DNA of 54,800 nt from Thermoanaerobaculia bacterium (GTDB lineage: Bacteria; Acidobacteriota; Thermoanaerobaculia; UBA5066; DATFVB01). The notes below the pieces were generated by a model that was given only the letters and a program-made list of their open reading frames with translations, searched no databases and was not told where the DNA came from. Shown here piece after piece: positions 14,855 through 24,371 of the stretch. Each line of letters starts with the position of its first letter. The stretch's first letter is position 1. The stretch spans positions 1-54,800 of the forward strand of contig DATFVB010000042.1 of NCBI GenBank assembly GCA_035260525.1, written 5' to 3'. Both the position numbers and the translations under genes were made by a program.

Positions 14855-16047
14855 GCGCCGGAACCGTTTCCCGGCCGGAGCCCGTCGGCGGCCCCCTTCT
14901 CACTCCGACGGTCAAGCTCATGGCGATCTTCGCCGCGATCGGAGCCCTCGCGGTCGTCTACCGCTTCGCGGTCGGCCTCGGCGCCTCGACCGCGCTCTCC
15001 AATGGCTACCCGTGGGGGATCTGGATCGCGTTCGACGTCGTCACCGGCACGGCGCTCGCCTGCGGCGGCTACGCGCTGGCAATCCTGATCTACATCGTCA
15101 ACCGCGGGCAGTACCACCCGATGATCCGGCCGGCGCTGCTCACGAGCGCGCTCGGCTACAGCATGGCGGGCCTCTCGATCTTCGTCGACGTGGGGCGGGG
15201 CTGGCTCCTCTACCGCGTGCCGCTCTGGTTCCGGCACTGGAACCTCCACTCGGTGCTCTTCGAGGTTGCACTCTGCGTGATGGCGTACGTCCTCGTCTGC
15301 TGGATCGAGGTCTCGCCCGCCTTCCTCGAGAAATTCGAGGAGGGCCCGCCGAGCTTCCTGCAGCGCGCGTCGAAGGCGATCCTTCCGCCGCTCAAGAAGG
15401 CGATGCCGTGGATCATCGCGCTCGGGCTGCTCCTGCCGACGATGCACCAGTCGTCGCTCGGGAGCCTGATGCTGCTCACGGGGAAGAAGCTCCATGCGCT
15501 CTGGTCCACGCCGCTCCTGCCGCTCCTGTTCCTGATCTCCTGCGTCGGGATGGGATTCGCGGCCGTCGTCTTCGAGTCTACGCTCTCGTCCCGCGCGTTC
15601 CACCGGCCGCGCGAATCGCGGATGCTCGCCGGGCTCGCGAAGGCGATGATCCCGATCCTCCTCGTGTTCACGGTTCTCCGCGTCCTCGACCTGGCGCTGC
15701 GCGGGCGGCTCGGCCTCGTCTTCACTCCCGACCGTCACGCCCTCCTCTTCTGGCTCGAGACGATCTTCTTCCTCGCGCCGGTCTTCATGCTGCGCCGCGA
15801 GACGCAGCGGCTCGACCCGGGCAACCTCTTCCGCGCCGCGATGCTCATGATGACGGCGGGGGGCCTCTACCGGTTCGACACGTTCCTGCTGGCCTTCCAT
15901 CCGGGGGTCCAATACGCGTACTTCCCGAGCGTTCTCGAGACGCTCACGACGGTCGGGATCGTCGCGTTCGAGGTTCTCGCCTACATCGTGATCGTGAAGC
16001 GTTTTCCGATTTTGAGCGGCGCGCCGCGGCCCGCCGTTCAGGGATAG
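14851..16047 (+). CDS. hybB: Hydrogenase membrane subunit, NrfD/PsrC family (HybB-like)
   Basis: 398 residues with about ten membrane segments and no haem-ligand pattern of the cytochrome b (HyaC) type. Family stretches include NGYPWGIWIAFDVVTGTALACGG at the start and the late YRFDTFLLAFHPG, though only short parts are compared here. It passes electrons from the ferredoxin subunit to menaquinone or ubiquinone. A gap of nine bases with GAGGT precedes the large-subunit start, so the four subunits are surely one transcript. Confidence 0.93.
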   Translation: MSAGTVSRPEPVGGPLLTPTVKLMAIFAAIGALAVVYRFAVGLGASTALSNGYPWGIWIAFDVVTGTALACGGYALAILIYIVNRGQYHPMIRPALLTSALGYSMAGLSIFVDVGRGWLLYRVPLWFRHWNLHSVLFEVALCVMAYVLVCWIEVSPAFLEKFEEGPPSFLQRASKAILPPLKKAMPWIIALGLLLPTMHQSSLGSLMLLTGKKLHALWSTPLLPLLFLISCVGMGFAAVVFESTLSSRAFHRPRESRMLAGLAKAMIPILLVFTVLRVLDLALRGRLGLVFTPDRHALLFWLETIFFLAPVFMLRRETQRLDPGNLFRAAMLMMTAGGLYRFDTFLLAFHPGVQYAYFPSVLETLTTVGIVAFEVLAYIVIVKRFPILSGAPRPAVQG

Positions 16048-16056
16048 AGGTCAGCA

Positions 16057-17757
16057 ATGTCGCAACGAATCGTGGTGGATCCGGTCACTCGCATCGAGGG
16101 TCACCTCCGCATCGACTGCGAGGTCGACGGGGGAAAGGTTCAGAAAGCCTGGTCCTCGGGGCAGATGTTCCGCGGAATCGAGACGATCCTCCAGGGGCGC
16201 GACCCGCGCGACGCCTGGATGTTCACGCAGCGCTTCTGCGGCGTGTGCACGACCGTCCACGCGATCGCGTCGGTGCGCACGGTCGAGAACGCGCTCGGGA
16301 TGGAAGTGCCGTTGAACGCCCAGTACATCCGGAACCTGATCGTGATGGCCCACGCGATGCACGATCACATCGTCCACTTCTACCATCTCTCCGCGCTCGA
16401 CTGGGTGGACGTCGTCTCGGCGCTGAAGGCCGACCCGGCGAAGACCTCGGCCCTGGCCGAATCCCTCTCGCCGTGGCCGGGCAACAGCAAGCAGCAGATG
16501 AAAGCCGTGCAGGACAAGGTCAAGGGGTTCGTCGAGGCCGGCCAGCTCGGCATCTTCACGAACGGCTACTGGGGCCACCCCGCGATGAAGCTCCCGCCGG
16601 AAGTGAACCTCCTCGCGGTCGCGCACTACCTCCAGGCGCTCGAGTACCAGCGCAAGGTCAACCAGATCGTCGCGCTGCTCGGGGGCAAGACCCCGAACAT
16701 CCAGAACCTCGCCGTGGGGGGCGTCGCCAACGCGATCAACCTCGACAGCGACTCCGCGCTCAACATGAACAAGCTGTTCATGGCCAAGGACATCCTCGAC
16801 GACATCTCGAAGTTCATCGAGCAGGTGTATTTCGTGGACGTCTGCGCGGTCGCCGGGATGTATCCGGAGTGGCTGGGCTACGGCGCCGGCGTCACGAATT
16901 ACCTCGCCGTCCCCGACCTCCCGCTCGACACGAAGGGAACGAAGTTCGACCTTCCCGGCGGGACGATCTTCAACGGCGACCTCGCGCACGTGCGCGAGAT
17001 CAAGTCGTTCGAGGATCCGTACTTCAAGGAGAACGTCAGCGAATCGATCGCGCACTCCTGGTACGACGGCGACTGGTCGAAGCATCCCTACGAGGAGACG
17101 ACCGAGCCGAAGTACACGACCTACGACGATGCGAAGAAATACTCGTGGGTCAAGTCGCCGCGTTTCCAGGGGAAAGTGATGCAGGTCGGGCCGCTGGCTC
17201 AGGTCCTCGTGGGCTACGCGATCGGCCACGAGCCGACGAAGCGCTGGGCGGACAAGACGCTCGAGACGGCCGGCGCGGTCGCGAAGACGAAGCTCACGCC
17301 CGCGGTGCTCCACTCGACGCTCGGCCGGCACGCCGCCCGGATGATCCGCACGTGCGTCATCTCCGAAACCGCCAAGAAGCACTGGGGACTCCTCGCCGCC
17401 AACATCGGCAAGGGCGACACGACGATCTTCAACCCGCCGGTCTTCCCGAAGGGGGAGCAGCGCGGCTTCGGCTTTCACGAGGCGCCCCGCGGCACGCTCT
17501 CGCACTGGATCGTCATCCAGGACGGGAAGATCGCCAACTACCAGGCCGTCGTCCCCTCGACGTGGAACGCCGGCCCGCGCGATGCGCAGAATCAGCCGGG
17601 ACCGTACGAGGCCTCGCTCGTCGGGAACCCGGTCGCCAACGCCGAGCTCCCGCTCGAGGTGCTTCGGACGATCCATTCCTTCGATCCGTGCCTCGCGTGC
17701 GCGGTCCATACGTTCGATCCGAAGGGGAACGAGATCGCGCGCGTGAAAGCGCTGTGA
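16057..17757 (+). CDS. hybC: [NiFe] hydrogenase large subunit, group 1 (Hyb-type)
   Basis: 566 residues. Nickel-iron ligands are RFCGVC (C61, C64) and DPCLACAVH (C545, C548). After that last His comes a 15-residue tail, TFDPKGNEIARVKAL, which the maturation protease would remove. DPVTRIEGHLRID at the N-terminus and HARAMIR-like HAARMIRTCVISE are further family marks. Together with CTGC in the small subunit and HybA/HybB partners, this places the enzyme near group 1c uptake hydrogenases. No signal peptide: it is co-exported with the small subunit. The stop overlaps the protease start (GTGA). Confidence 0.97.
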   Translation: MSQRIVVDPVTRIEGHLRIDCEVDGGKVQKAWSSGQMFRGIETILQGRDPRDAWMFTQRFCGVCTTVHAIASVRTVENALGMEVPLNAQYIRNLIVMAHAMHDHIVHFYHLSALDWVDVVSALKADPAKTSALAESLSPWPGNSKQQMKAVQDKVKGFVEAGQLGIFTNGYWGHPAMKLPPEVNLLAVAHYLQALEYQRKVNQIVALLGGKTPNIQNLAVGGVANAINLDSDSALNMNKLFMAKDILDDISKFIEQVYFVDVCAVAGMYPEWLGYGAGVTNYLAVPDLPLDTKGTKFDLPGGTIFNGDLAHVREIKSFEDPYFKENVSESIAHSWYDGDWSKHPYEETTEPKYTTYDDAKKYSWVKSPRFQGKVMQVGPLAQVLVGYAIGHEPTKRWADKTLETAGAVAKTKLTPAVLHSTLGRHAARMIRTCVISETAKKHWGLLAANIGKGDTTIFNPPVFPKGEQRGFGFHEAPRGTLSHWIVIQDGKIANYQAVVPSTWNAGPRDAQNQPGPYEASLVGNPVANAELPLEVLRTIHSFDPCLACAVHTFDPKGNEIARVKAL

Positions 17758-18311
17758 CCGGGAGCCTCGCACCGGTTCGCGTCCTCGGCCTCGGCAATGT
17801 CCTGATGGGCGACGATGCCCTGGGTCCCTGGGTGATCGAGGACCTGCTCGCCCGGTGGGAGTTTCCGGAAGGCGTTTCCGTCGTCGACGTGGGGACGCCG
17901 GGGCTCGATCTCACGCCCTATCTCGCCGATGCCGAGGCCGTGATCCTCGTCGACACGGTCAAGGGAGACGAGCCTCCCGGGACGCTCAAGGTCTACTCGC
18001 GGGGCCAGCTCCTGTCGCGCGGCCCTCAGGCGCGCGTCTCGCCGCACGATCCCGGCCTCGCCGAGGCGCTGTTCTCGCTCGATTTCGCGGGATGCGCGCC
18101 GCGGCAGGTGACGCTCGTCGGCGTCGTCGCCGGCACGGTCGCCACCGGGATCGGGCTCACCCCGGCTCTCCGCGCCGCGGTGCCCGTCGCGTCCGAGGAG
18201 ATCGCGGGGCGCCTGGCCTGGCTGGGTCTTCGTCCGCTTCGGCGCGCCGGCGCCGCAACGCACCCGTGGTGGGAGCGGCCGTCCCGGGAGAGGTCCTCCG
18301 CCGGCGTCTGA
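17754..18311 (+). CDS. hybD: Hydrogenase maturation protease (HybD-like)
   Basis: 185 residues, family M52. It cuts the C-terminal tail of the large subunit once nickel is in place. Motifs: VLGLGNVLMGDDALG (10-24), ILVDTVKGDEPPGTL with D67, and VSPHDPGLAEAL with H98. The first nickel ligand is usually Glu in G-D/E-E-G; here the motif reads GDDALG, so Asp21 may replace it. The start is GTG, overlapping the large-subunit stop. The last 25 residues are Arg/Ser-rich and variable. Confidence 0.93.
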   Translation: MTGSLAPVRVLGLGNVLMGDDALGPWVIEDLLARWEFPEGVSVVDVGTPGLDLTPYLADAEAVILVDTVKGDEPPGTLKVYSRGQLLSRGPQARVSPHDPGLAEALFSLDFAGCAPRQVTLVGVVAGTVATGIGLTPALRAAVPVASEEIAGRLAWLGLRPLRRAGAATHPWWERPSRERSSAGV

Positions 18312-18350
18312 TCCGGCGCCGATTCCGCCCCCGGCGCGAAAGGAGAGTCG

Positions 18351-19022
18351 ATGAACGGCTCTGACGGCATTCCCTTCGAGGATCGAAAGGACGCCGGCCG
18401 ATCGCTCGTTCGGCATCTTTCCCGCTACCGCGGAGAAGACGTCCTCGTCCTCGGAATTCCCCGCGGCGGCGTGCCGGTCGCCGCGGAGGTCGCCCGTGCC
18501 CTCGGTGCCGAGCTCGACGTCGTGGTGGCCCGGAAGCTCGGCGCGCCCGGACAGGAAGAGCTCGCGATCGGAGCCGTCACGGCCAACGGCGGCGAGTTCG
18601 TCAACGCGGAGCTCGTCGCGGATCTGCGGGTCTCCGACGCGTATCTGGCGGGCGTTCGACGCGAGCAGATCGCGGAGGCGCGCCGGCGCGAAGCGCGTTT
18701 CCGGCGCGGGCGCGTCCCCCTCGACCTCCGCGGACGGGTCGTTCTGCTCGTGGACGACGGGCTCGCCACGGGCGCGACGATGCGCGCGGCGGCGCGCTCG
18801 GTCCGCAAGGCGGGTCCGGCGAAGCTCGTCATCGCGGCTCCGGTCGGGGCGGCGGAGACGTGCGCGGCGCTGCGGAATGAAGCCGACGAGGTGGTCTGTC
18901 CCAATACTCCGGAGCCGTTCGCCGCCGTCGGGTATTTCTACCGCGATTTCGCCGCGACGGAGGATGCGGAAGTCGAACGGATCCTCGACGAGTTCGCGGC
19001 GCACCGCGCCGCGGCGAAATAG
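18351..19022 (+). CDS. Phosphoribosyltransferase-fold protein
   Basis: 223 residues. The PRPP-binding motif is VVLLVDDGLATGATM near residue 130; LGIPRGGVPVAAEVARALG and VVARKLGAPGQEELAIGAV mark the stand-alone family often found with Prs or dienelactone-hydrolase-like genes. Substrate is unknown. It follows the protease gene by 39 bases with GGAG before the ATG and precedes the Prs-like gene by 15 bases, so these two probably form a pair. Confidence 0.85.
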   Translation: MNGSDGIPFEDRKDAGRSLVRHLSRYRGEDVLVLGIPRGGVPVAAEVARALGAELDVVVARKLGAPGQEELAIGAVTANGGEFVNAELVADLRVSDAYLAGVRREQIAEARRREARFRRGRVPLDLRGRVVLLVDDGLATGATMRAAARSVRKAGPAKLVIAAPVGAAETCAALRNEADEVVCPNTPEPFAAVGYFYRDFAATEDAEVERILDEFAAHRAAAK

Positions 19023-19037
19023 GCGGAGCCCTCCCCG

Positions 19038-19976
19038 ATGGACCTCGCCCTGATCGCCGGAACGAGCGACCTTCCTCTGGCCGAAGACGTCGCCCGGCTG
19101 CTCGGCGCGCCGCTCGGGAACCGGGAGCTCGAGCGATTCCCCGACGGCGAGTGCCATGTCCGGATCACCGACAGCGTCCGCGGAAAGGACGTCTATCTGC
19201 TCCAGTCCACCGGTCCGCCGGTCGAAGCGAACCTGTTCGAGCTGCTGCTTCTCGCCGATGCTTGCCGGCGCTCCGGCGCCGCGCGCCTGACCGCGGTCGT
19301 CCCGTACTTCGGCTACGCGCGGCAGGACCGGAGGGCGGCGGGCCGGGAGCCGGTGAGCGCGCGGTTGATCGCCGATCTCGTGTGCGAGAGCGGCTTCGAC
19401 CGGATCGTCGCGGTCGACCTCCACAGCGCGGCGCTCGAGGGATTCTTTTCCATTCCTCTCGAGCATCTCACCGCGGTGGCTCTCCTCGCCGACCCTCTCC
19501 AGGCGTGGGCCTCGGCCTCCCGGCTCGTCGTCGTCGCCCCCGATCTCGGCGCGGCGAAGCTCGCCGACCGCTATGCGCGGCTGCTGAACGCCCCCGCCGC
19601 GATCGTGCACAAGACGCGTCTGAGCGGGCGCGAAGTCGCCGCCCGCGGGGTCACCGGCGACGTGGCGGGGCGCCAGGCGGTGATCGTGGACGACATGATC
19701 TCGACCGGCGCCACGATCGAAGCGGCCGCGCGGGCGCTCGAAACGGCGGGCGCGGCCTCCGTCGCGGCGGTCGTGGCCACGCACGGGCTGTTCGTCGCGG
19801 GAGCGCCGGAGCGGCTCGCGGCGGCTGCCGGCGCGAGATTGATCGTCGCGGATACGCTTCCCCGGGCCGCGTCGGTTCCGCGGCTCGAAGTCGTGACGAT
19901 TGCGCCGCTCCTCGCGAAGGCGATCGGCGGCCTCCACGAGGACCGCTCCCTCGCCGAGCTCGTCGGCCGCGCCTGA
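19038..19976 (+). CDS. prs: Ribose-phosphate pyrophosphokinase-like protein
   Basis: 312 residues, close to the usual 310-320. It makes PRPP from ribose 5-phosphate and ATP. Motifs: RFPDGECHVRI near residue 38, STGPPVEANLFELLLLADA, VVPYFGYARQDRR, DLHS (144-147 region) and VIVDDMISTGATI. The FPDGE and DDMISTGAT elements are intact. Divergence in the flexible loop (DRRAAGREPVSARL) hints at a secondary, non-housekeeping copy; the genome may have another Prs elsewhere. Confidence 0.85.
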   Translation: MDLALIAGTSDLPLAEDVARLLGAPLGNRELERFPDGECHVRITDSVRGKDVYLLQSTGPPVEANLFELLLLADACRRSGAARLTAVVPYFGYARQDRRAAGREPVSARLIADLVCESGFDRIVAVDLHSAALEGFFSIPLEHLTAVALLADPLQAWASASRLVVVAPDLGAAKLADRYARLLNAPAAIVHKTRLSGREVAARGVTGDVAGRQAVIVDDMISTGATIEAAARALETAGAASVAAVVATHGLFVAGAPERLAAAAGARLIVADTLPRAASVPRLEVVTIAPLLAKAIGGLHEDRSLAELVGRA

Positions 19977-20100
19977 CGAGCGCCGGGTAACGGCGGAACG
20001 GCGCGCAAAAAAAGGCCCCGGGCGCAGGAATCCCCACAGAAAACCTGGAAGTGGGAGCGCGCCGCGAGCTGAAGCCCTCGAGCAGGGGCTCGTCTCCACA

Positions 20101-20382
20101 TCAGCGATCGGGCGCCGGGTCGCCGGCGTCGGCCCAGCTCCGGTCCCACCCCATCCGCTTCGCCGTCTCGAGGTTGACCGTGTCGTCGGCGTTGTAAATC
20201 CCGGTCGCAACGAGGCGCCGCTGGATCTCGGGGGCGTAGGAGGCGAAATGGCGGTCGTCCGGGCCGTCGGGAACGAAGAGCGGGTTTTCGCGGACGACCT
20301 CGAAGTCCTTGTAGGACCGCGCGGCGCCGAGAGCGTTGGTCAGGCCGAGCCTCGGGCGAGATTTTCGTCGCCGAGCGGATTT
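20101..20382 (-). pseudogene. C-terminal remnant of an unrecognised protein
   Basis: About 80 residues read well to a stop, for example ARSYKDFEVVRENPLFVPDG and ASYAPEIQRRLVATGIYN, ending MGWDRSWADAGDPAPDR. The composition is that of a real protein (charged and aromatic residues, normal codon use), but upstream an in-frame stop sits at 20383-20385 and the sequence turns into the opposite-strand TPR remnant. There is no start codon. Family not recognised. Confidence 0.5.
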
Positions 20383-21264
20383 TCAACCAGGCGCCGGGGA
20401 CCGGCCTGGGCGAGACGGCCGGGCTCACGAACCTGGCGGACGTCGAGCATTCCCTCGGCAACTATGAACGCGAGCAAGGTCTTCTCGAGCGCGCCCTCGC
20501 CATCGGAGTCCGGGCGGAGGGAAAGGTCGACGTTCAGGTGGACGTGACGCTGCTCAACCTGGCGAGTGTCCTGCGGGACCGGGAGGAGTTCGCCCGGGCT
20601 CTTCCCCTCTTCGAACAGGCCCTCGCGATCGAAGAGAACGCTTTCGGCAAGGACAACAGCGGCGTCGCATTCACTCTCGGCGAGCTGGGGAGCTCCGCTT
20701 CGCCATGGGCGACCGGGCTCGTGCGCGAGAGCTCGTCCGCCGTTCGATCGAGACGATCGAACGGACTCTGGGTCCCTCGCACAGGAGGATCGCCCCGCCC
20801 CTCCAATACGAGGGACGCTTTCTCCTGGCCGAAGGACGGCCGCAGGAGGCTCTGCCGTTGCTCGAGCGGTCGCTCGAAATCTGGCGAAGGATGTTCATCG
20901 ACGAGAACCATTCGGAAATCGCGGTCGTCCTCGTCGATATCGCTCGGACAAAGCGAGTATTGGAGGGTCCGCGCTCGGCCGAGTTCGTTCTGCGCCGGGC
21001 CCCGCGATCCAGCGAAAGGCGCTCCCGCCGGCGCACCCCGTCCTGATCCCCACGCTGACCGCACTCGGCTCGGCCCTCCTGGATCTCGGGCGACCCGCGG
21101 AGGCCGAGCCCCTTCTCGGAGAAGCCGTCGCCATCGCCAGAGCCAAGCTTCCCGAATGGCACTCGGAGCGACGAGAGGCCGAAGCGGCCTGGCAGGCAGC
21201 GCGGGCCGGAAGCGGGGGACGAGGCGTGGCGGCCGGCCAGGGCCGAGAACCCTCCGGATCCTGA
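20350..21264 (+). pseudogene. Degenerate TPR protein with two frameshifts
   Basis: Tetratricopeptide repeats of the kinesin-like type (LLERALAIG; ALPLFEQALAIEENAFG; ALPLLERSLEIWRRMF; AEPLLGEAVAIARAKL) are spread over three frames. The first frame runs from about 20358 to about 20697, where one extra G in GGGG shifts reading; the second to about 21000, where a base is missing near GGGCCCCGCG; the third to 21264. The N-terminal part is absent. The family is common as the tail of acidobacterial Ser/Thr kinases, so this may be the rump of such a gene. Assembly errors could also cause the shifts. Confidence 0.7.
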
Positions 21265-21307
21265 AATCGTCGCGCCGGATCGGACCGCCTGAAGAAGAAG
21301 AGGAGGC

Positions 21308-21329
21308 CTCCGGGGCTTTCGCCCCGGAG
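21308..21329 (-). terminator. Hairpin after the TonB receptor gene
   Basis: CTCCGGGGC and GCCCCGGAG pair perfectly (9 bp) around a GAAA tetraloop on the minus strand, 20 bases after the stop. A CTCCTCTTCTTCTTC tract follows instead of a pure U-run. It probably ends transcription of the receptor gene. Confidence 0.65.
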
Positions 21330-21349
21330 CGCTGCGAGATTCCGAAATC

Positions 21350-24211
21350 CTAGAAGTGGAGACGCGCCCCGAGCTGAAGCAACCGCTGCTCGCCCTGCGC
21401 GGGGTCGCCGGCGAAAGCGGCCGGCTGGAGATCCGCGTCGGGAACGTCGACGTTTCCGCGGTACGCCGCGGGGTTCTTCGCGTTGAAGACGTTGAAGACC
21501 TGGGCGACGACCTCGATCCCGATGCCGTGCGTCAGGTCGAATTCCTTGGAGAACGACAGGTCCGTCTGCTCGAAGGAATCGCCGCGCCCGGCGTTGACGT
21601 GGGAGACGCCGGCCGGGAGGTCGAGCGGATAGCCGTCGTTGTTCGGGTCGGTTCCCGTGAAGATCATCACCGGTGTCGCCGAGCGATACCGGAAGACGCC
21701 GGAGACGTTGATCCCCCACGGCGCCGAATAGGTCGCGGCGAACGTCACCTTGTGCCGGGCGTCGGTGTCGAGCGGTCCGTAGCAGGCGCCGCGGCATTGC
21801 GGATCGAGCGGGTTGATCGAAACGTCGCGCCGGCCGCCGCCGAGATCGGGCTGGTAGTCGGTCGCGGTCAGGCGGAACTCGTCCGCGCCGCGCAGGACGT
21901 TGCCCGTGATCCGGGAGAGCGTGTAGAAGCCCTGCAGACGGAGCTTGTCGGAGAGCCGCGCGTTGAAGGAAAGGTTCGCGCCGTTGTAATCGGCCTTCCC
22001 GCCGCCGATCCAGATCCGGAAGCTGCCGAAATCGGGGAACCGGCGGTCGCCGCCGTCGACCCTCGGGTTGCCGCGGAACCGGTACGGGATGTCCCGATAC
22101 TGGATGTTCGAGAGATCGAGGCTCACGCCCAGCCAGTCGGCCACCTGGTGAGAGATGCCGAGCGAGACCTGCCGGGTGAACGGCGTCTTCGTCACGCTGG
22201 GAAGAGCCACTTCGTTCGGCGCGGCCGGGCCTCCGCCGCCGGGATTCGGCGGCAGGGGATCACCGACCCGGAAATCGGGCGGAGGAACGACGTCGTAGAC
22301 GACGCCGTAATTGGACTGAATGGCCGACGACGGGAAGAGGATCGTCGCATTCGTATACGGGAAGTCGTAGTAGATGCCCCAGCCGCCGTGCACGAACGTC
22401 TTCGACTGGCCGGTCAGATCGTACGAGAAGCCGAACCGGGGGCCCCAGTTCTTCTTGTCGTTCTCGAGCTTCCCGCCGAAGCTCCGGAAGTCGTCGTAAT
22501 ACGACGCGTCGTTGTACGTCGCCTGCGCATGGAGAGTCTGGTAGATCGGATTGCCGGTCTCGTTCAAGTCATAGCCGAGCCACAGGTCGTACCGGACGCC
22601 GACATTGACGGTGAGCCGCGCGCTCGGCCGCCAGTCGTCCTGCAGGTACGCGGAGAACTCGTTGACCGGCGTCTTCTGGCCGTTGAAGCCCGCATACTGC
22701 ACGATTTCGTCCACGGGACCGTTGATGTCATTGGTCGACATGAAGTACTGGGGCGAGTCGACCCCGGCCGAGAAGTCGCCGCCGAGGCGCGGCTCGTGGA
22801 TGTAGTTGATCCCGGCCTTGAAGTCGTGGCTGCTCCGGCCGATGTTGGTCGAATAGGAGAAGTCCTCCTTGTACTGGTACTTCGTCTGGCCGGTGTGCTG
22901 CGGGGTGTTCGGGTTCTGGCCCGCGACGGCGCCGTTCGGGAAATCGATCGTCGGGTGGCTCGAGTCGGGCGTGATGCCGTTGTCGAACTTCGAGTACTGG
23001 AACAGGAGCTCGTTCAACGCGCTCTGGCCGATCTGCAGCTGGTGGCTGCCGAGGATCGACGTGTACTTGTTGACGACGGTGCCGAGCGATTCCGGCGAAA
23101 ACAGGGGGCTCGCTCCGTACTGGCTCGTGTTCTTCTGGTAGCCGAACCGCACCTGGAGATACTGGTCGGCCGAGATGTCGACGCTTCCCTTGGCGGCGAC
23201 GAGCTCGTCGCGGAAGGGGAGCTCCGTCACGACGCCGTCGAACTGGGGAAGCGCGCCCTCCGTGTCGACCGAATAGTTCGTCTTCCGTTCGGTCCGCTCG
23301 GCGGTGAGGAAGAAATGCGCCTTGTCCCTGACGATCGGGCCGCCGACAGAGGCGCCGTACTGGTTGCGGCGGTAGGCCGGCTTGCCGCTGCCCGACTGCT
23401 TCTCGGTCTCCGTCTCCGAGTTCAGGCTCTTGTCGCGGAAGTACTCGAACGCGCCGCCGTGGAAGTCGTTCGTCCCCGACTTCGTCGCGACGTTCAGCAC
23501 GCCGCCGGACGACCGGCCGTATTCCGCCTTGTACTGCTGGGTCTGGATGTGAAACTCCTGGACGGCCTCGAGCGGATAGTTCTGGAGCTGGCCGCCGATC
23601 GTGTCGTCGGTGTTGTCGCCGCCGTCGACGACGTCGTTGACGTTGCGGCCGCTCCCGCCGTCGAGGGAGATCGTCAGCTGGTCGGGCCGAGTGGGGTCGG
23701 CGTTGACCGAGAGCTGCGTCCCGGGGGCCAGCGCGCCGAAGGCGGCGAATTGCCGCCCGTCCAGAGGGAGGGTCCGGAGCTCTTCCCGGGAAACCACGGC
23801 GCCGATCGCGGCCTCCGGCCGCACGAGCGGGATCCCGGTCGAAACGATGATCATCTCGGCCCCCGGCGAGGCCTGCATCGTGACGTCCAGCGTCCGCGTG
23901 GAGGCGACGTTCAGCTCGACGTTCTTCTGTTCGATCGTCTTGAAACCGGAAACCTCATACGTGACGGTGTACGTGCCGGCGGGGACCGAGGCGATCGTGA
24001 ACGCCCCGCCCCGGCCCGTCGTGTCGCCGCGGGAGAAGCCGGTGGAGGGCGACGTCGCCGCCACGGCGACGCCGGGGAGCCCCGCGCCGTTCTCGTCGCT
24101 GACGCGGCCGGTCAGAGTCGCGTTCGCGCCCTGGCCGAAGACCGCCGCCGGCGCCAGAATCAGCGCGGCGGCGGCGATTGCGCCGGCGCTGCGGGAGAGG
24201 CCGAATTTCAT
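21350..24211 (-). CDS. TonB-dependent receptor with carboxypeptidase-regulatory-like domain (Oar-like)
   Basis: 953 residues. A signal peptide (about 1-27, ending VFGQG) precedes a carboxypeptidase regulatory-like beta-sandwich (about 30-115, LTGRVSDENGAGLPGVAVAA, then PAGTYTVTYEVSGFKTIEQK). A plug domain follows (about 140-255, RTLPLDGRQFAAFGALAPG; VVDGGDNTDDTIGG; EYGRSSGGVLNVATKSG), then a large outer-membrane barrel ending LLQLGARLHF with the terminal Phe. This is the Oar-type receptor abundant in Acidobacteria, thought to import glycans or peptides or act in surface adhesion; substrate unknown. It is transcribed alone, from an AT-richer leader of about 60 bases, and ends in a clear hairpin. 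Confidence 0.92.
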   Translation of the reverse strand: MKFGLSRSAGAIAAAALILAPAAVFGQGANATLTGRVSDENGAGLPGVAVAATSPSTGFSRGDTTGRGGAFTIASVPAGTYTVTYEVSGFKTIEQKNVELNVASTRTLDVTMQASPGAEMIIVSTGIPLVRPEAAIGAVVSREELRTLPLDGRQFAAFGALAPGTQLSVNADPTRPDQLTISLDGGSGRNVNDVVDGGDNTDDTIGGQLQNYPLEAVQEFHIQTQQYKAEYGRSSGGVLNVATKSGTNDFHGGAFEYFRDKSLNSETETEKQSGSGKPAYRRNQYGASVGGPIVRDKAHFFLTAERTERKTNYSVDTEGALPQFDGVVTELPFRDELVAAKGSVDISADQYLQVRFGYQKNTSQYGASPLFSPESLGTVVNKYTSILGSHQLQIGQSALNELLFQYSKFDNGITPDSSHPTIDFPNGAVAGQNPNTPQHTGQTKYQYKEDFSYSTNIGRSSHDFKAGINYIHEPRLGGDFSAGVDSPQYFMSTNDINGPVDEIVQYAGFNGQKTPVNEFSAYLQDDWRPSARLTVNVGVRYDLWLGYDLNETGNPIYQTLHAQATYNDASYYDDFRSFGGKLENDKKNWGPRFGFSYDLTGQSKTFVHGGWGIYYDFPYTNATILFPSSAIQSNYGVVYDVVPPPDFRVGDPLPPNPGGGGPAAPNEVALPSVTKTPFTRQVSLGISHQVADWLGVSLDLSNIQYRDIPYRFRGNPRVDGGDRRFPDFGSFRIWIGGGKADYNGANLSFNARLSDKLRLQGFYTLSRITGNVLRGADEFRLTATDYQPDLGGGRRDVSINPLDPQCRGACYGPLDTDARHKVTFAATYSAPWGINVSGVFRYRSATPVMIFTGTDPNNDGYPLDLPAGVSHVNAGRGDSFEQTDLSFSKEFDLTHGIGIEVVAQVFNVFNAKNPAAYRGNVDVPDADLQPAAFAGDPAQGEQRLLQLGARLHF

Positions 24212-24371
24212 TTCCGCGTCATTGTTTTAGAAAGTCGGCGGTCGAACCACTCCCATATTTGTTGGAGAGGTCGTCATTGCGAGCCCTCGCGCCGAAGCCT
24301 GTTCGAAGAATCCGAGCATCAAAGATGCGAGCATCTGACCCGAGCAGATCGCCGCGTCCACGTTCGGCGGC

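Noticed and set aside
12766-17757. Oxygen-tolerant group 1d hydrogenase
   Set aside because: The proximal cluster motif is CTGC without the supernumerary cysteines, and the membrane partner is NrfD-like (HybB) rather than cytochrome b.
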